Source: Paenibacillus sp. FJAT-29882 (GTDB lineage Bacteria; Bacillota; Bacilli; Bacillales; DSM-1321). Taken from it: 64,000 nucleotides of DNA. Positions within the stretch are counted from its first letter, which is position 1; each line of letters opens with the position of its first letter. The notes under the pieces are model-generated. The model saw only the letters and a list, made by a program, of their open reading frames with translations. It was not told the DNA's origin and searched no databases. Both the position numbers and the translations under genes were made by a program. This document shows positions 20,450-28,129 of this stretch, one piece after another. Location of the stretch: positions 62,001-126,000 of the forward strand of contig NZ_LMVB01000003.1 of the NCBI RefSeq assembly GCF_001510645.1, in the 5' to 3' direction.

Positions 20450-20672
20450 TTATTCACAAACAAACAAGTGTTATCCACAAAATGTGGATAACACTTGTTT
20501 TATTTACAGTCATCTTTTATACTTTCAAAGTAACTTTTTTAATAAAAGGTGAAATAATAAGATTCTTTTAATAAGAAATAGAACATAATGTAAAAAAGGT
20601 GAAGGTGTTAATGATGGAAACTATTTTGTGGATAGTGGATAAAACTGTGGATAAGAAAAAAGGTTATCCACA
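20450..20672. promoter_or_regulatory. DnaA-box cluster at ywlC
   Basis: Seven 9-mers resembling TTATCCACA in 223 bp: TTATTCACA 20450 (+), TTATCCACA 20471 (+), the same on minus at 20483-20491, CTATCCACA minus 20627-20635, TTATCCACT minus 20634-20642, TTATCCACA minus 20646-20654 and TTATCCACA 20664 (+). Four are perfect. Three lie between ywlB and ywlC, two of them as arms of a terminator; the last four are inside the first codons of ywlC. Confidence 0.85.
20462..20503 (+). terminator. Terminator after ywlB built from two DnaA boxes
   Basis: AAACAAGTGTTATCCACA pairs perfectly with TGTGGATAACACTTGTTT around AAA, followed by TATTTA. Each arm contains a perfect DnaA box. Confidence 0.8.
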
Positions 20673-21660
20673 ACTAATAGAGGCGGCTCATTTACTTGCT
20701 GAAAATGAGGTTGTTGCTTTCCCAACTGAGACCGTTTATGGATTAGGAGGGAATGCTAAAAGTGATGAAGCGGTAAGGAAAATATTTGGAGCAAAAGGTC
20801 GTCCTAATGATAACCCATTAATTGTTCATATTGCGTCAATGGAACAGTTAAATGAAATTACAGCAGAGATTCCTAAATTAGCGGAAATCTTAATTAAGGA
20901 ATTCTGGCCAGGTCCTCTTACGCTCATTCTTGAAAAAAAGGAAGGTGTTTTGCCAAATAGTGTGACAGCAGGTTTGCGAACTGTGGGTGTCAGAATGCCA
21001 GATCACCCCGTTGCACTTGAATTAATCCGTGCAAGTGGTGTGCCGATTGCAGCTCCAAGTGCTAATACATCAGGAAAACCAAGCCCAACAACGGCAAAAC
21101 ACGTTTCGGCCGACTTAAACGGAAAGATTGCAGGTATAGTCGATGGCGGTCCTACCGGTATAGGAGTGGAATCGACCGTTCTTGATTGTACAGTACCGGT
21201 ACCTGTCATTCTTAGACCTGGTGGTGTGACAAAAGAAGAAATTGAAGCTGTTATTGGTCCGGTTACGGAAGATGCAGCACTTAAAAATCAAGCAGTTACA
21301 CCGAAGTCACCTGGAATGAAATATACCCATTATGCGCCAAATGCACCGCTTATTTTAATTGAAGGCAAACGGGAATTTTTCCAGCAGCTAGTCGATCAGT
21401 ATCAAGCAGAAGGCAAGAAGGTTGCGGTGATGGTGCCCGAAGAGCACGCGGATAATTATCAAGCGGATTATCTCGTTTGTTCGGGTTCTCTGGCTAATTT
21501 ACATTCAATTGCAGCGAAATTATATGATACATTACGGACATTCAACGATCTTGATGTAGATCTGATTTTGGCAGAAGTATATCCAGAAACAGGTATTGGT
21601 CAAGCTATTATGAACCGGTTGCATAAAGCAGCAGGACATCAGTTAATCAAGGAAAAGTAA
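20611..21660 (+). CDS. ywlC: Threonylcarbamoyl-AMP synthase (YwlC/TsaC)
   Basis: A 349-residue Sua5-type protein that makes threonylcarbamoyl-AMP for the t6A37 tRNA modification. It has an N-terminal YrdC/SUA5 catalytic domain (about 22-210; VVAFPTETVYGLGGNA, KGRPNDNPLI, PIAAPSANTSGKPSPT) and a C-terminal SUA5 domain after the SPGMKYTHYAP linker. The start is ATG 20611 or 20614, after GGTGAAGGTG; an in-frame GTG at 20599 is inside the ribosome site. The first roughly 20 codons carry four DnaA boxes, so the peptide TILWIVDKTVDKKKGYPQ is partly shaped by that array. Confidence 0.95.
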   Translation: MMETILWIVDKTVDKKKGYPQLIEAAHLLAENEVVAFPTETVYGLGGNAKSDEAVRKIFGAKGRPNDNPLIVHIASMEQLNEITAEIPKLAEILIKEFWPGPLTLILEKKEGVLPNSVTAGLRTVGVRMPDHPVALELIRASGVPIAAPSANTSGKPSPTTAKHVSADLNGKIAGIVDGGPTGIGVESTVLDCTVPVPVILRPGGVTKEEIEAVIGPVTEDAALKNQAVTPKSPGMKYTHYAPNAPLILIEGKREFFQQLVDQYQAEGKKVAVMVPEEHADNYQADYLVCSGSLANLHSIAAKLYDTLRTFNDLDVDLILAEVYPETGIGQAIMNRLHKAAGHQLIKEK

Positions 21661-21706
21661 AGACTTGCACAGGACTTGCGGCACTTTCGCTTTTCTCATT
21701 CTATTT

Positions 21707-21748
21707 CCCCTTGGACATGCATAACATGAAGTAGGCACGTCCGAGGGG
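21707..21748 (+). promoter_or_regulatory. Hairpin occluding the mntP ribosome site
   Basis: CCCCTTGGACATGC (21707-21720) pairs with GCACGTCCGAGGGG (21735-21748), allowing wobble at the variant positions, with a 14-nt loop. The 3' arm is the mntP ribosome-binding region, 10 nt before its GTG start. The secondary structure is seen; regulation is inference. Confidence 0.55.
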
Positions 21749-21757
21749 GTAGGGAAA

Positions 21758-22312
21758 GTGAGTGTAGTTACGGGAGAGCTGGTAACTTTAATGCTTATGG
21801 CATTTGCATTAGGAATGGACGCCTTTTCTGTCGGGCTTGGGATGGGGATGTTCAAGTTAAGGCTCAGACAAATCTTGTTCATTGGCTTGACAGTAGGCTT
21901 TTTTCATATATGGATGCCTCTAGTAGGTATGACAGCTGGCCGGTTTATTTCGGGGCATTTTGGTGTGTTTGCTGTTTACGCTGGCGGAATTTTACTTATC
22001 ATTCTCGGGATTCAGATGTGTATATCAGGAATACGAGGAGGAGACGCTCCTCTCCTTGCTCCGGTAGGGAAAGGGTTATTCATTTTTGCCATTAGTGTGA
22101 GCTTGGACAGTCTTTCTGTTGGTCTGACTCTGGGGATTTATGGAGCGAAAACATTGTTAACCATTCTCTGCTTTGGAATTGCAGCTACCCTGCTTACCTG
22201 GCTGGGTCTACTAACAGGAAGGAAAATTCAAGGGTTGCTCGGAGTTTATAGTGAAGTGCTGGGCGGTAGCATTTTATGTGCTTTCGGTTTAAAGCTCTTG
22301 CTGTCCTTTTAA
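21758..22312 (+). CDS. mntP: Manganese efflux pump MntP (YwlD)
   Basis: A 184-residue, six-helix membrane protein of the MntP (DUF204) family, which exports Mn(II). Two related halves are visible, each with a conserved acidic helix: [14 protein letters not shown] (about 14-27) and [14 protein letters not shown] (about 110-125), whose Asp residues are essential in family members. GTG start at 21758. A strong hairpin overlaps its ribosome site. I do not recognise the yybP-ykoY Mn riboswitch core upstream. Confidence 0.94.
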   Translation: MSVVTGELVTLMLMAFALGMDAFSVGLGMGMFKLRLRQILFIGLTVGFFHIWMPLVGMTAGRFISGHFGVFAVYAGGILLIILGIQMCISGIRGGDAPLLAPVGKGLFIFAISVSLDSLSVGLTLGIYGAKTLLTILCFGIAATLLTWLGLLTGRKIQGLLGVYSEVLGGSILCAFGLKLLLSF

Positions 22313-22325
22313 TCATGAATAAACG

Positions 22326-22364
22326 AGCCGAAGTCAGAGTGTTTTTGAAATCTGGCTTTTTTTT
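22326..22364 (+). terminator. Probable terminator after mntP
   Basis: AGCC/GGCT and CAGA/TCTG pairing around GTGTTTTTGAAA, followed by TTTTTTTT. Confidence 0.5.
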
Positions 22365-22589
22365 GTTATCCTTTCCGTCGCTTACAACAAGGCGATTATC
22401 TGTATAAGTCAGCCTTTTCTAGATATTAAAACATATCCTTATGTTTCTCGTATAAAATGTCAAAATATTGTTCGAATTGTCATGGACGTCCATTAGGATA
22501 AAGTGCTACTTTTATCTTAGGGGATATAGAAATGAGATTTTAGGATTAGAGAATGGTCCACTATAATGGAATTGAAGGAGGCTGACTTA

Positions 22590-23033
22590 ATGATTCGAGT
22601 ATTATTTGTTTGTACGGGAAATACATGCCGAAGCCCTATGGCAGAAGCAATACTACGAGCGAAGAAGCTGTCTGGAATAGAAGTGAAGTCGGCTGGTATA
22701 TATGCTTCATTAGGTCATCCGGCTTCAGATCATGCAAAAAATATTTTATCAGATCAAAATATACATCAGGCTCATTCTTCTACTCTTTTAACAAAAGTTG
22801 AAATTGACTGGGCTACACATATTTTCACGATGACAGAAGGACATAAATCTATAATAACGACTTCATACCCACAATCTTCAGATAAGACCTTTACATTGAA
22901 AGAATTTGTGCTCAATGACCCAAATAATAGAGATGTTTTCGATCCGTACGGTGGTTCACGAGAAATGTATGAGGAAACCTTCATTGAGCTTCAGGCGTTA
23001 ATCGAAGGATTAATTAAAAACATTGGTGGATAA
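22590..23033 (+). CDS. ywlE: Protein arginine phosphatase YwlE
   Basis: A 147-residue low-molecular-weight phosphatase-fold enzyme. The P-loop is C8-TGNTCRS; Thr12 at the position that in YwlE selects phosphoarginine over phosphotyrosine (as reported for B. subtilis) supports arginine phosphatase activity, opposing McsB and the ClpCP degradation tag. The general acid is in DVFDPYGGS. The start is ATG 22590, 6 nt after GAAGGAGG; an in-frame ATG at 22566 lies upstream of that site. The next genes are rpiB and ywlG. Confidence 0.92.
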   Translation: MIRVLFVCTGNTCRSPMAEAILRAKKLSGIEVKSAGIYASLGHPASDHAKNILSDQNIHQAHSSTLLTKVEIDWATHIFTMTEGHKSIITTSYPQSSDKTFTLKEFVLNDPNNRDVFDPYGGSREMYEETFIELQALIEGLIKNIGG

Positions 23034-23153
23034 CAAAAAACGGATGGTGAATAATGGTTGTGAAAATTGCCCCTTCGTTTTACGTTAAAGATACCTTTAT
23101 CTTTTCTTTCATTTATGACACAATAAAAATAAAAAATCCTGGGGAGGACTCCA

Positions 23154-23606
23154 ATGAAGGTAGCAATCACATCAGACCACGGCGGAATGGTAATCCGTGA
23201 AGAAATAAAAAAGTTAATGGACGAGCTTGACATTCCTTATGATGATTTTGGGTGTGAGTGTCAAACATCCGTCGATTACCCGGATTACGCACTCCCTGTT
23301 GCGGAAAAGGTAGCGAATGGAGAATATGATAAAGGCATTTTGATTTGTGGAACTGGAATTGGTATGAGTATCGCTGCGAACAAGGTAAAGGGGATTCGTT
23401 GTGCACTTGTACATGACGTTTATAGTGCAAAGCTGACACGTCAGCACAATGATAGCAATATGCTTGCGATGGGAGAACGTGTCGTTGGTCCAGGACTTGC
23501 CCGGGAAATTGCCAAAGCGTGGTTGGTAGAAGAGTTTGAAGGTGGTCGTCATGCGAATCGAATTGGGAAAATTTCTGAGTACGAGGACAAAAACGGATCA
23601 TTCTGA
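23154..23606 (+). CDS. rpiB: Ribose-5-phosphate isomerase B (YwlF)
   Basis: A 150-residue RpiB/LacAB-family sugar-phosphate isomerase, probably interconverting ribose 5-phosphate and ribulose 5-phosphate. Signatures are ITSDHGG at the N-terminus, the catalytic cysteine in GILICGTGIGMSIAANK, and RQHNDSNMLAMGER. RBS GGGGAGGA precedes ATG. ywlG follows after 15 bp, so the two are an operon. Confidence 0.93.
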   Translation: MKVAITSDHGGMVIREEIKKLMDELDIPYDDFGCECQTSVDYPDYALPVAEKVANGEYDKGILICGTGIGMSIAANKVKGIRCALVHDVYSAKLTRQHNDSNMLAMGERVVGPGLAREIAKAWLVEEFEGGRHANRIGKISEYEDKNGSF

Positions 23607-23621
23607 AAGGAAGCGTATTTC

Positions 23622-24200
23622 ATGGCATATGAAGAATTAGAGTTGATCAGAAGCCAATTCAGAACTTTACTTGCAGAATTTCAACAAGAGGCAGGCTTGA
23701 CAGAAAAGCAGTTGCTTGTCATAGGTTGTAGCACAAGCGAGGTGATCGGCAAACGGATTGGGACAGAAGGTACGCTAGATGTAGCGAATATGCTCTTCAC
23801 TGAATTGCAGGTATTTCAGAAACAAATAGGAGTCCAACTTGCCTTTCAATGCTGTGAGCATCTAAATAGAGCGCTTGTTTTAGATAGAGAGACTGCAGAA
23901 TCAAGAAGGTATGAGGAAGTATCAGTAGTTCCTGTTAGAAAAGCTGGAGGAGCAATGGCCACGGCTGCGTATAAGCAGCTAGCGAATCCTGTAGTTGTTG
24001 AGCATGTTCAGGCAGATGCTGGTATTGATATTGGAGATACATTTATTGGGATGCATCTTAAACATGTCGCAGTTCCAATTCGCTCTTCTGTAAAAGAAAT
24101 TGGAAACGCACATGTTACAATGGCGAAAACTCGTCCAAAACTCATTGGCGGTGAACGCGCTGTTTATAATAATACTTCAGAAAACCAAAGTTGCTCGTAA
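23622..24200 (+). CDS. ywlG: TIGR01440 / DUF436 family protein YwlG
   Basis: A 192-residue conserved protein of the YwlG (DUF436, TIGR01440) family, function unknown. Recognisable elements are [28 protein letters not shown] and the C-terminal [22 protein letters not shown] segment. It is commonly encoded between rpiB and glyA in Bacilli, as here. The ribosome site GAAAGGAAG precedes ATG. A hairpin follows the stop. Confidence 0.88.
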   Translation: MAYEELELIRSQFRTLLAEFQQEAGLTEKQLLVIGCSTSEVIGKRIGTEGTLDVANMLFTELQVFQKQIGVQLAFQCCEHLNRALVLDRETAESRRYEEVSVVPVRKAGGAMATAAYKQLANPVVVEHVQADAGIDIGDTFIGMHLKHVAVPIRSSVKEIGNAHVTMAKTRPKLIGGERAVYNNTSENQSCS

Positions 24201-24208
24201 TTTTAGTG

Positions 24209-24244
24209 AAGCGCTTCTCTTGTCAATATAGAGGAGTGTTTTTA
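24209..24244 (+). terminator. Terminator after ywlG
   Basis: AGCGCTTCTCT pairs with AGAGGAGTGTT (with G-T pairs), followed by TTTTTA. Confidence 0.6.
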
Positions 24245-24261
24245 TTATGGGGAGTGTATAT

Positions 24262-24302
24262 TACACGAACAATCAATGAAAAAAAGACAATAATGTTCGA
24301 TA
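24262..24302. promoter_or_regulatory. Possible PurR box pair upstream of glyA
   Basis: CACGAACAAT and ATGTTCGATA form an inverted CGAAC ... GTTCG pair, 24 nt apart, about 145 bp before glyA. PurR controls glyA in B. subtilis, but the usual spacing is 16-17 nt, so this is a weak candidate. Confidence 0.3.
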
Positions 24303-24444
24303 AAATTAAATGGATACACTACCGCTCGCTTATTGAACATGGTAAAATGAAAGAGAAATTTTTCAAACTAGTAGTTCAGTAGATTAGGTTTTTTCATCAA
24401 TCTATGATACATACTGACAATCACGGATTAAGAGGAGGATTACA

Positions 24445-25686
24445 ATGAACCGTTTAGCGAATCAAGATGAGCAGGTTTTTAAAGCTATTCAAGAAGAATT
24501 AGGTCGCCAGAGAAGCAAGATTGAATTAATTGCTTCAGAGAACTTTGTAAGTGAAGCTGTCATGGAAGCCCAAGGATCTGTATTAACGAATAAATATGCA
24601 GAAGGGTACCCAGGTAAACGCTACTATGGTGGATGTGAATATGTGGATGTTGTCGAAGATTTAGCTCGTGACCGTGCGAAAGAAATCTTTGGTGCCGAAC
24701 ATGCAAACGTTCAGCCTCATTCTGGAGCGCAAGCGAATATGGCTGTTTATTTCACGATTCTTGAGCCTGGAGATACGGTTCTTGGTATGAATCTTTCTCA
24801 TGGTGGACATTTAACACACGGAAGCCCTGTGAACTTTAGTGGTGTTCAATATAACTTTGTTGAGTATGGAGTAGATCAAGAAAATCATCTGATTAATTAT
24901 GAAGATGTACTTGAAAAAGCACGCCAGCATAAGCCGAAGTTAATCGTCGCTGGAGCAAGCGCCTACCCGCGTGCCATTGATTTCAAACGCTTCAGAGAAA
25001 TTGCTGATGAAATCGGAGCATATTTAATGGTCGACATGGCACATATTGCAGGGTTAGTTGCAGCTGGATTACATGAAAATCCAGTTCCATACGCTGATTT
25101 TGTGACAACAACTACCCATAAAACATTACGCGGACCTCGCGGTGGGATGATTCTTTGTAAAGAAGAATTTGCGAAAAAGATTGATAAGTCCATCTTCCCT
25201 GGGATTCAAGGTGGTCCATTAATGCATGTGATTGCGGCGAAAGCAGTTGCTTTTGGCGAAGCACTACAAGATGATTTTAAGGCATATGCAAAGCAAATCA
25301 TTGATAATGCACAACGCCTCGGTGCCGCTTTGATAAAAGAAGGAATCCAGCTTGTATCAGGTGGAACGGATAACCATTTACTATTGATCGATGTGCGTTC
25401 AGTTGGATTGACGGGTAAAGTGGCTGAAAAAGCATTAGATGATATTGGAATCACAGTAAATAAAAACACGATTCCATTCGATCCTGAAAGTCCATTTGTA
25501 ACAAGTGGAGTCAGAATTGGGACTGCAGCAGTAACGTCCCGTGGATTTAGTTTAGAAGACATGGATGAAATTGCTTCAATTATTGGATTGGTTCTGAAAA
25601 ATGTAGAAGACGAAGCAAAACTGGAAGAAGCGAAACAACGAGTGGAAGCTCTTTCTGGAAAATATACTTTATACCCCTCTTTATAA
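24445..25686 (+). CDS. glyA: Serine hydroxymethyltransferase
   Basis: A 413-residue PLP enzyme converting serine and tetrahydrofolate to glycine and 5,10-methylene-THF, the main one-carbon source. The cofactor lysine is K226 in [14 protein letters not shown]; other signatures are [15 protein letters not shown] and [13 protein letters not shown]. Length and start agree with B. subtilis GlyA. RBS AGAGGAGG precedes ATG. It is followed by the long R4a hairpin. Confidence 0.98.
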   Translation: MNRLANQDEQVFKAIQEELGRQRSKIELIASENFVSEAVMEAQGSVLTNKYAEGYPGKRYYGGCEYVDVVEDLARDRAKEIFGAEHANVQPHSGAQANMAVYFTILEPGDTVLGMNLSHGGHLTHGSPVNFSGVQYNFVEYGVDQENHLINYEDVLEKARQHKPKLIVAGASAYPRAIDFKRFREIADEIGAYLMVDMAHIAGLVAAGLHENPVPYADFVTTTTHKTLRGPRGGMILCKEEFAKKIDKSIFPGIQGGPLMHVIAAKAVAFGEALQDDFKAYAKQIIDNAQRLGAALIKEGIQLVSGGTDNHLLLIDVRSVGLTGKVAEKALDDIGITVNKNTIPFDPESPFVTSGVRIGTAAVTSRGFSLEDMDEIASIIGLVLKNVEDEAKLEEAKQRVEALSGKYTLYPSL

Positions 25687-25694
25687 TTCGTAAA

Positions 25695-25816
25695 GAGGTT
25701 GTCGAAAAGGGTCTGCCCTCACATGCTATCCATCGTTTATCGTGTTCTCTACACGTCTACTAAACGAAATATAGCAATGTGGGGTTAGGCCCTTTCATTA
25801 TGACAGCCTCCTTTTT
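25695..25816. repeat. R4a: ~120-bp inverted repeat after glyA
   Basis: Outer arms GAGGTTGTC / GACAGCCTC, then AGGGTCTG / GGCCCT, CCTCACAT / ATGTGGGG and CGTTTA / TAAACG converge on a central CGTGTTCTCTACACG. A T-rich tail follows, so it may act as the glyA terminator. The same layout and several identical blocks recur after atpC (37806-37931). Confidence 0.8.
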
Positions 25817-26143
25817 AGGATTTGATCCATGTGCTAAAATCAGTTCGTGTGTAAAAAGGATAAAGAACTCATTCACGGTACATGTTAAAAAATATGCTGA
25901 TTTTTAAACATGTGAGCACATGATTTCTCTATTCATAATTGAAGTTAGATATATTTTTCTGTAAAATGGTTAGAAGTGTGTTTTTTTTGTCGAAATGGCT
26001 TTCCGGCAATAAGAAAACCGTCACCATTCCTGTGCGCAAAAATCAATTAATGGAGAGCAATAGGAAATTGGTGAATAATTACATTCCCTACTTTTTAAAA
26101 GGGGAAAGAAAAAATCCGGAAATAGAAATGGAGAGAACCTTTA
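25817..26143. other. glyA-upp intergenic region
   Basis: After R4a there is an inverted repeat ACATGTTAAAAA (25880-25891) / TTTTTAAACATGT (25901-25913), overlapped by a second small palindrome CATGTGAGCACATG (25910-25923). The rest is unremarkable leader sequence. Confidence 0.4.
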
Positions 26144-26773
26144 ATGGCAAAGGTATATGTATTCGATCATCCACTCATTCAACACAAGTTGGCTTTTATA
26201 CGAGATGTTCAAACAGGAACGAAGGAATTTCGCGAGCTTGTAGATGAGGTTGCAACTTTAATGGCATTCGAAATTACGAGAGATATGCCACTAAAAGAAG
26301 TAGAAATTGAAACGCCAGTTAGCAAAGCGAAAGTAAAAGTGTTGTCAGGAAAAAAACTTGGAATTATTCCTATTTTACGAGCAGGTATCGGAATGGTCGA
26401 TGGAATCTTGAACTTAATTCCAGCTGCTAAAGTAGGGCATGTTGGTCTATACCGAGATCCCCAAACATTGAAACCAGTAGAATATTATGTGAAGCTTCCA
26501 AGTGACTTGGCAGAAAGAGAGTGCATAGTTGTTGATCCAATGCTTGCAACAGGAGGATCTGCAATTGAAGCGATTACGTCTATTAAGAAGCGTGGAGCGG
26601 TTAACATTAAATTTATGTGTTTAATTGCAGCTCCTGAAGGCGTTGAATTATTGAAGGAAGCACATCCGGATGTAGATATTTACATTGCTGGTCTTGATGA
26701 GAAGCTAAATGACCATGGTTATATCGTTCCTGGACTTGGAGATGCCGGAGATCGATTGTTCGGAACAAAATAA
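26144..26773 (+). CDS. upp: Uracil phosphoribosyltransferase
   Basis: A 209-residue type I phosphoribosyltransferase making UMP from uracil and PRPP. The PRPP-binding motif is in [15 protein letters not shown] and the uracil-binding end is [17 protein letters not shown]. The length is typical. ATG 26144 with a GGAGA ribosome site. mnaA follows after 20 bp and is probably co-transcribed. Confidence 0.97.
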   Translation: MAKVYVFDHPLIQHKLAFIRDVQTGTKEFRELVDEVATLMAFEITRDMPLKEVEIETPVSKAKVKVLSGKKLGIIPILRAGIGMVDGILNLIPAAKVGHVGLYRDPQTLKPVEYYVKLPSDLAERECIVVDPMLATGGSAIEAITSIKKRGAVNIKFMCLIAAPEGVELLKEAHPDVDIYIAGLDEKLNDHGYIVPGLGDAGDRLFGTK

Positions 26774-26793
26774 GATAAAACGAGGTGGCAGTC

Positions 26794-27945
26794 ATGTCAA
26801 AACAGATTAAGGTTATGACAATCTTTGGTACAAGGCCTGAAGCGATCAAGATGGCTCCATTAGTTCTTGAATTACAAAATCAATCGGAACATTTTGAATC
26901 GATTGTCACGGTAACGGCGCAGCATCGCCAAATGCTTGACCAAGTATTAGAAATTTTCTCGATTCAACCAGATTACGATTTGAATATCATGAAGGATCGC
27001 CAAACGCTCATTGATGTAACAACAAGGGGCCTCGAGGGTCTTGATGGAGTGATGAAGGAAGTAAAACCAGATATCGTTTTAGTACACGGTGACACGACAA
27101 CGACATTTGTGGCGAGCTTAGCGGCTTTTTATAATCAGATACCAGTTGGTCACGTGGAAGCAGGACTGCGGACATGGAATAAATATTCACCATTTCCTGA
27201 AGAAGCAAACCGTCAGCTGACAGGAGTGATCGCTGACTTGCACTTTTCGCCGACTGTAAAAGCAGCTGAGAACTTAACAAATGAAGGAAAAAATGATGAA
27301 TTCATCTTTATTACAGGAAATACAGCCATTGATGCACTAAAAACAACAGTGAAAGAGACATATTCACACCCCGTTTTAGATAAAATTGGCGATGACCGTC
27401 TCATTTTATTAACGGCTCACCGTCGTGAAAATCTAGGTGAACCAATGCGCAATATGTTCCGTGCGATTAAACGGCTCATTGATGAGCATGGTGATGTACA
27501 GGTCATTTATCCCGTACACTTGAATCCAGTTGTCAGAGAATTAGCAGCTGAAGTTCTTGGAAACGATCCGCGCATTCATTTAATTGAACCATTAGATGTA
27601 TTTGATTTCCACAACTTCGCCGCGAAGTCATATCTGATCATGACTGATTCAGGTGGAGTGCAAGAAGAAGCTCCTTCGCTTGGTGTTCCAGTTCTAGTTT
27701 TGCGGGATACAACGGAACGTCCTGAGGGAATTGAAGCAGGTACGCTTAAGCTTGCTGGAACAGATGAAGAAACCATCTATAGTCTAGCGACTGAACTGTT
27801 AACGGATAAAGAAGCCTATCAACAGATGGCGAAGGCTCACAATCCTTACGGTGATGGACATACATCAGCAAGGATAGCAGAAGCCATTCGTTTTTACTTC
27901 AAGCAAACTGACAAAGCTCCAGTAACGTTTGTGCCGGGGAAATAA
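26794..27945 (+). CDS. mnaA: UDP-N-acetylglucosamine 2-epimerase
   Basis: A 383-residue non-hydrolysing UDP-GlcNAc 2-epimerase (WecB/MnaA family), supplying UDP-ManNAc for wall teichoic acid linkage units or other surface glycans. Signatures are IFGTRPEAIKMAPL, VHGDTTTT, VEAGLRT and SGGVQEEAPSLG, the last including catalytic-region Glu residues. The start is ATG 26794 after CGAGGTGG; an in-frame GTG at 26785 is inside that site. The pairing with upp upstream is common in Bacilli. A long hairpin terminator follows. Confidence 0.93.
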   Translation: MSKQIKVMTIFGTRPEAIKMAPLVLELQNQSEHFESIVTVTAQHRQMLDQVLEIFSIQPDYDLNIMKDRQTLIDVTTRGLEGLDGVMKEVKPDIVLVHGDTTTTFVASLAAFYNQIPVGHVEAGLRTWNKYSPFPEEANRQLTGVIADLHFSPTVKAAENLTNEGKNDEFIFITGNTAIDALKTTVKETYSHPVLDKIGDDRLILLTAHRRENLGEPMRNMFRAIKRLIDEHGDVQVIYPVHLNPVVRELAAEVLGNDPRIHLIEPLDVFDFHNFAAKSYLIMTDSGGVQEEAPSLGVPVLVLRDTTERPEGIEAGTLKLAGTDEETIYSLATELLTDKEAYQQMAKAHNPYGDGHTSARIAEAIRFYFKQTDKAPVTFVPGK

Positions 27946-27957
27946 TTAGCGTTTTAC

Positions 27958-28034
27958 AAAGGTCTGATCTTGAACTCTATATACAGTATGAAGTGTTCAC
28001 TGTGTATAGTCGTTGCGAGAACAGATCTTTTTTT
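27958..28034 (+). terminator. Long hairpin terminator after mnaA
   Basis: AAAGGTCTGATC ... GAACAGATCTTT with inner CTATATACAGT / ACTGTGTATAG arms and a TTTTTTT tail. The architecture is similar to R4 but the bases mostly differ. Confidence 0.75.
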
Positions 28035-28129
28035 GATTCTGCATCTAAAACCCTCTACTTTGAAAAAGGACTTCCCCATATGCATAGACTTGAGCTTAAG
28101 TGAAACCATAAGTGAAAGGGGTGTCGCTT

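Noticed and set aside
21661..21757. yybP-ykoY manganese riboswitch before mntP
   Set aside because: The leader is short and I could not find the conserved internal-loop sequences; only a single hairpin over the ribosome site is visible.
24191..24382. 63-codon frame between ywlG and glyA
   Set aside because: Covers the ywlG terminator and the glyA promoter region, lacks a ribosome site and resembles nothing.
25939..26247. 102-codon frame overlapping the start of upp
   Set aside because: Runs into upp in another frame and has no ribosome site; a chance extension of leader sequence.
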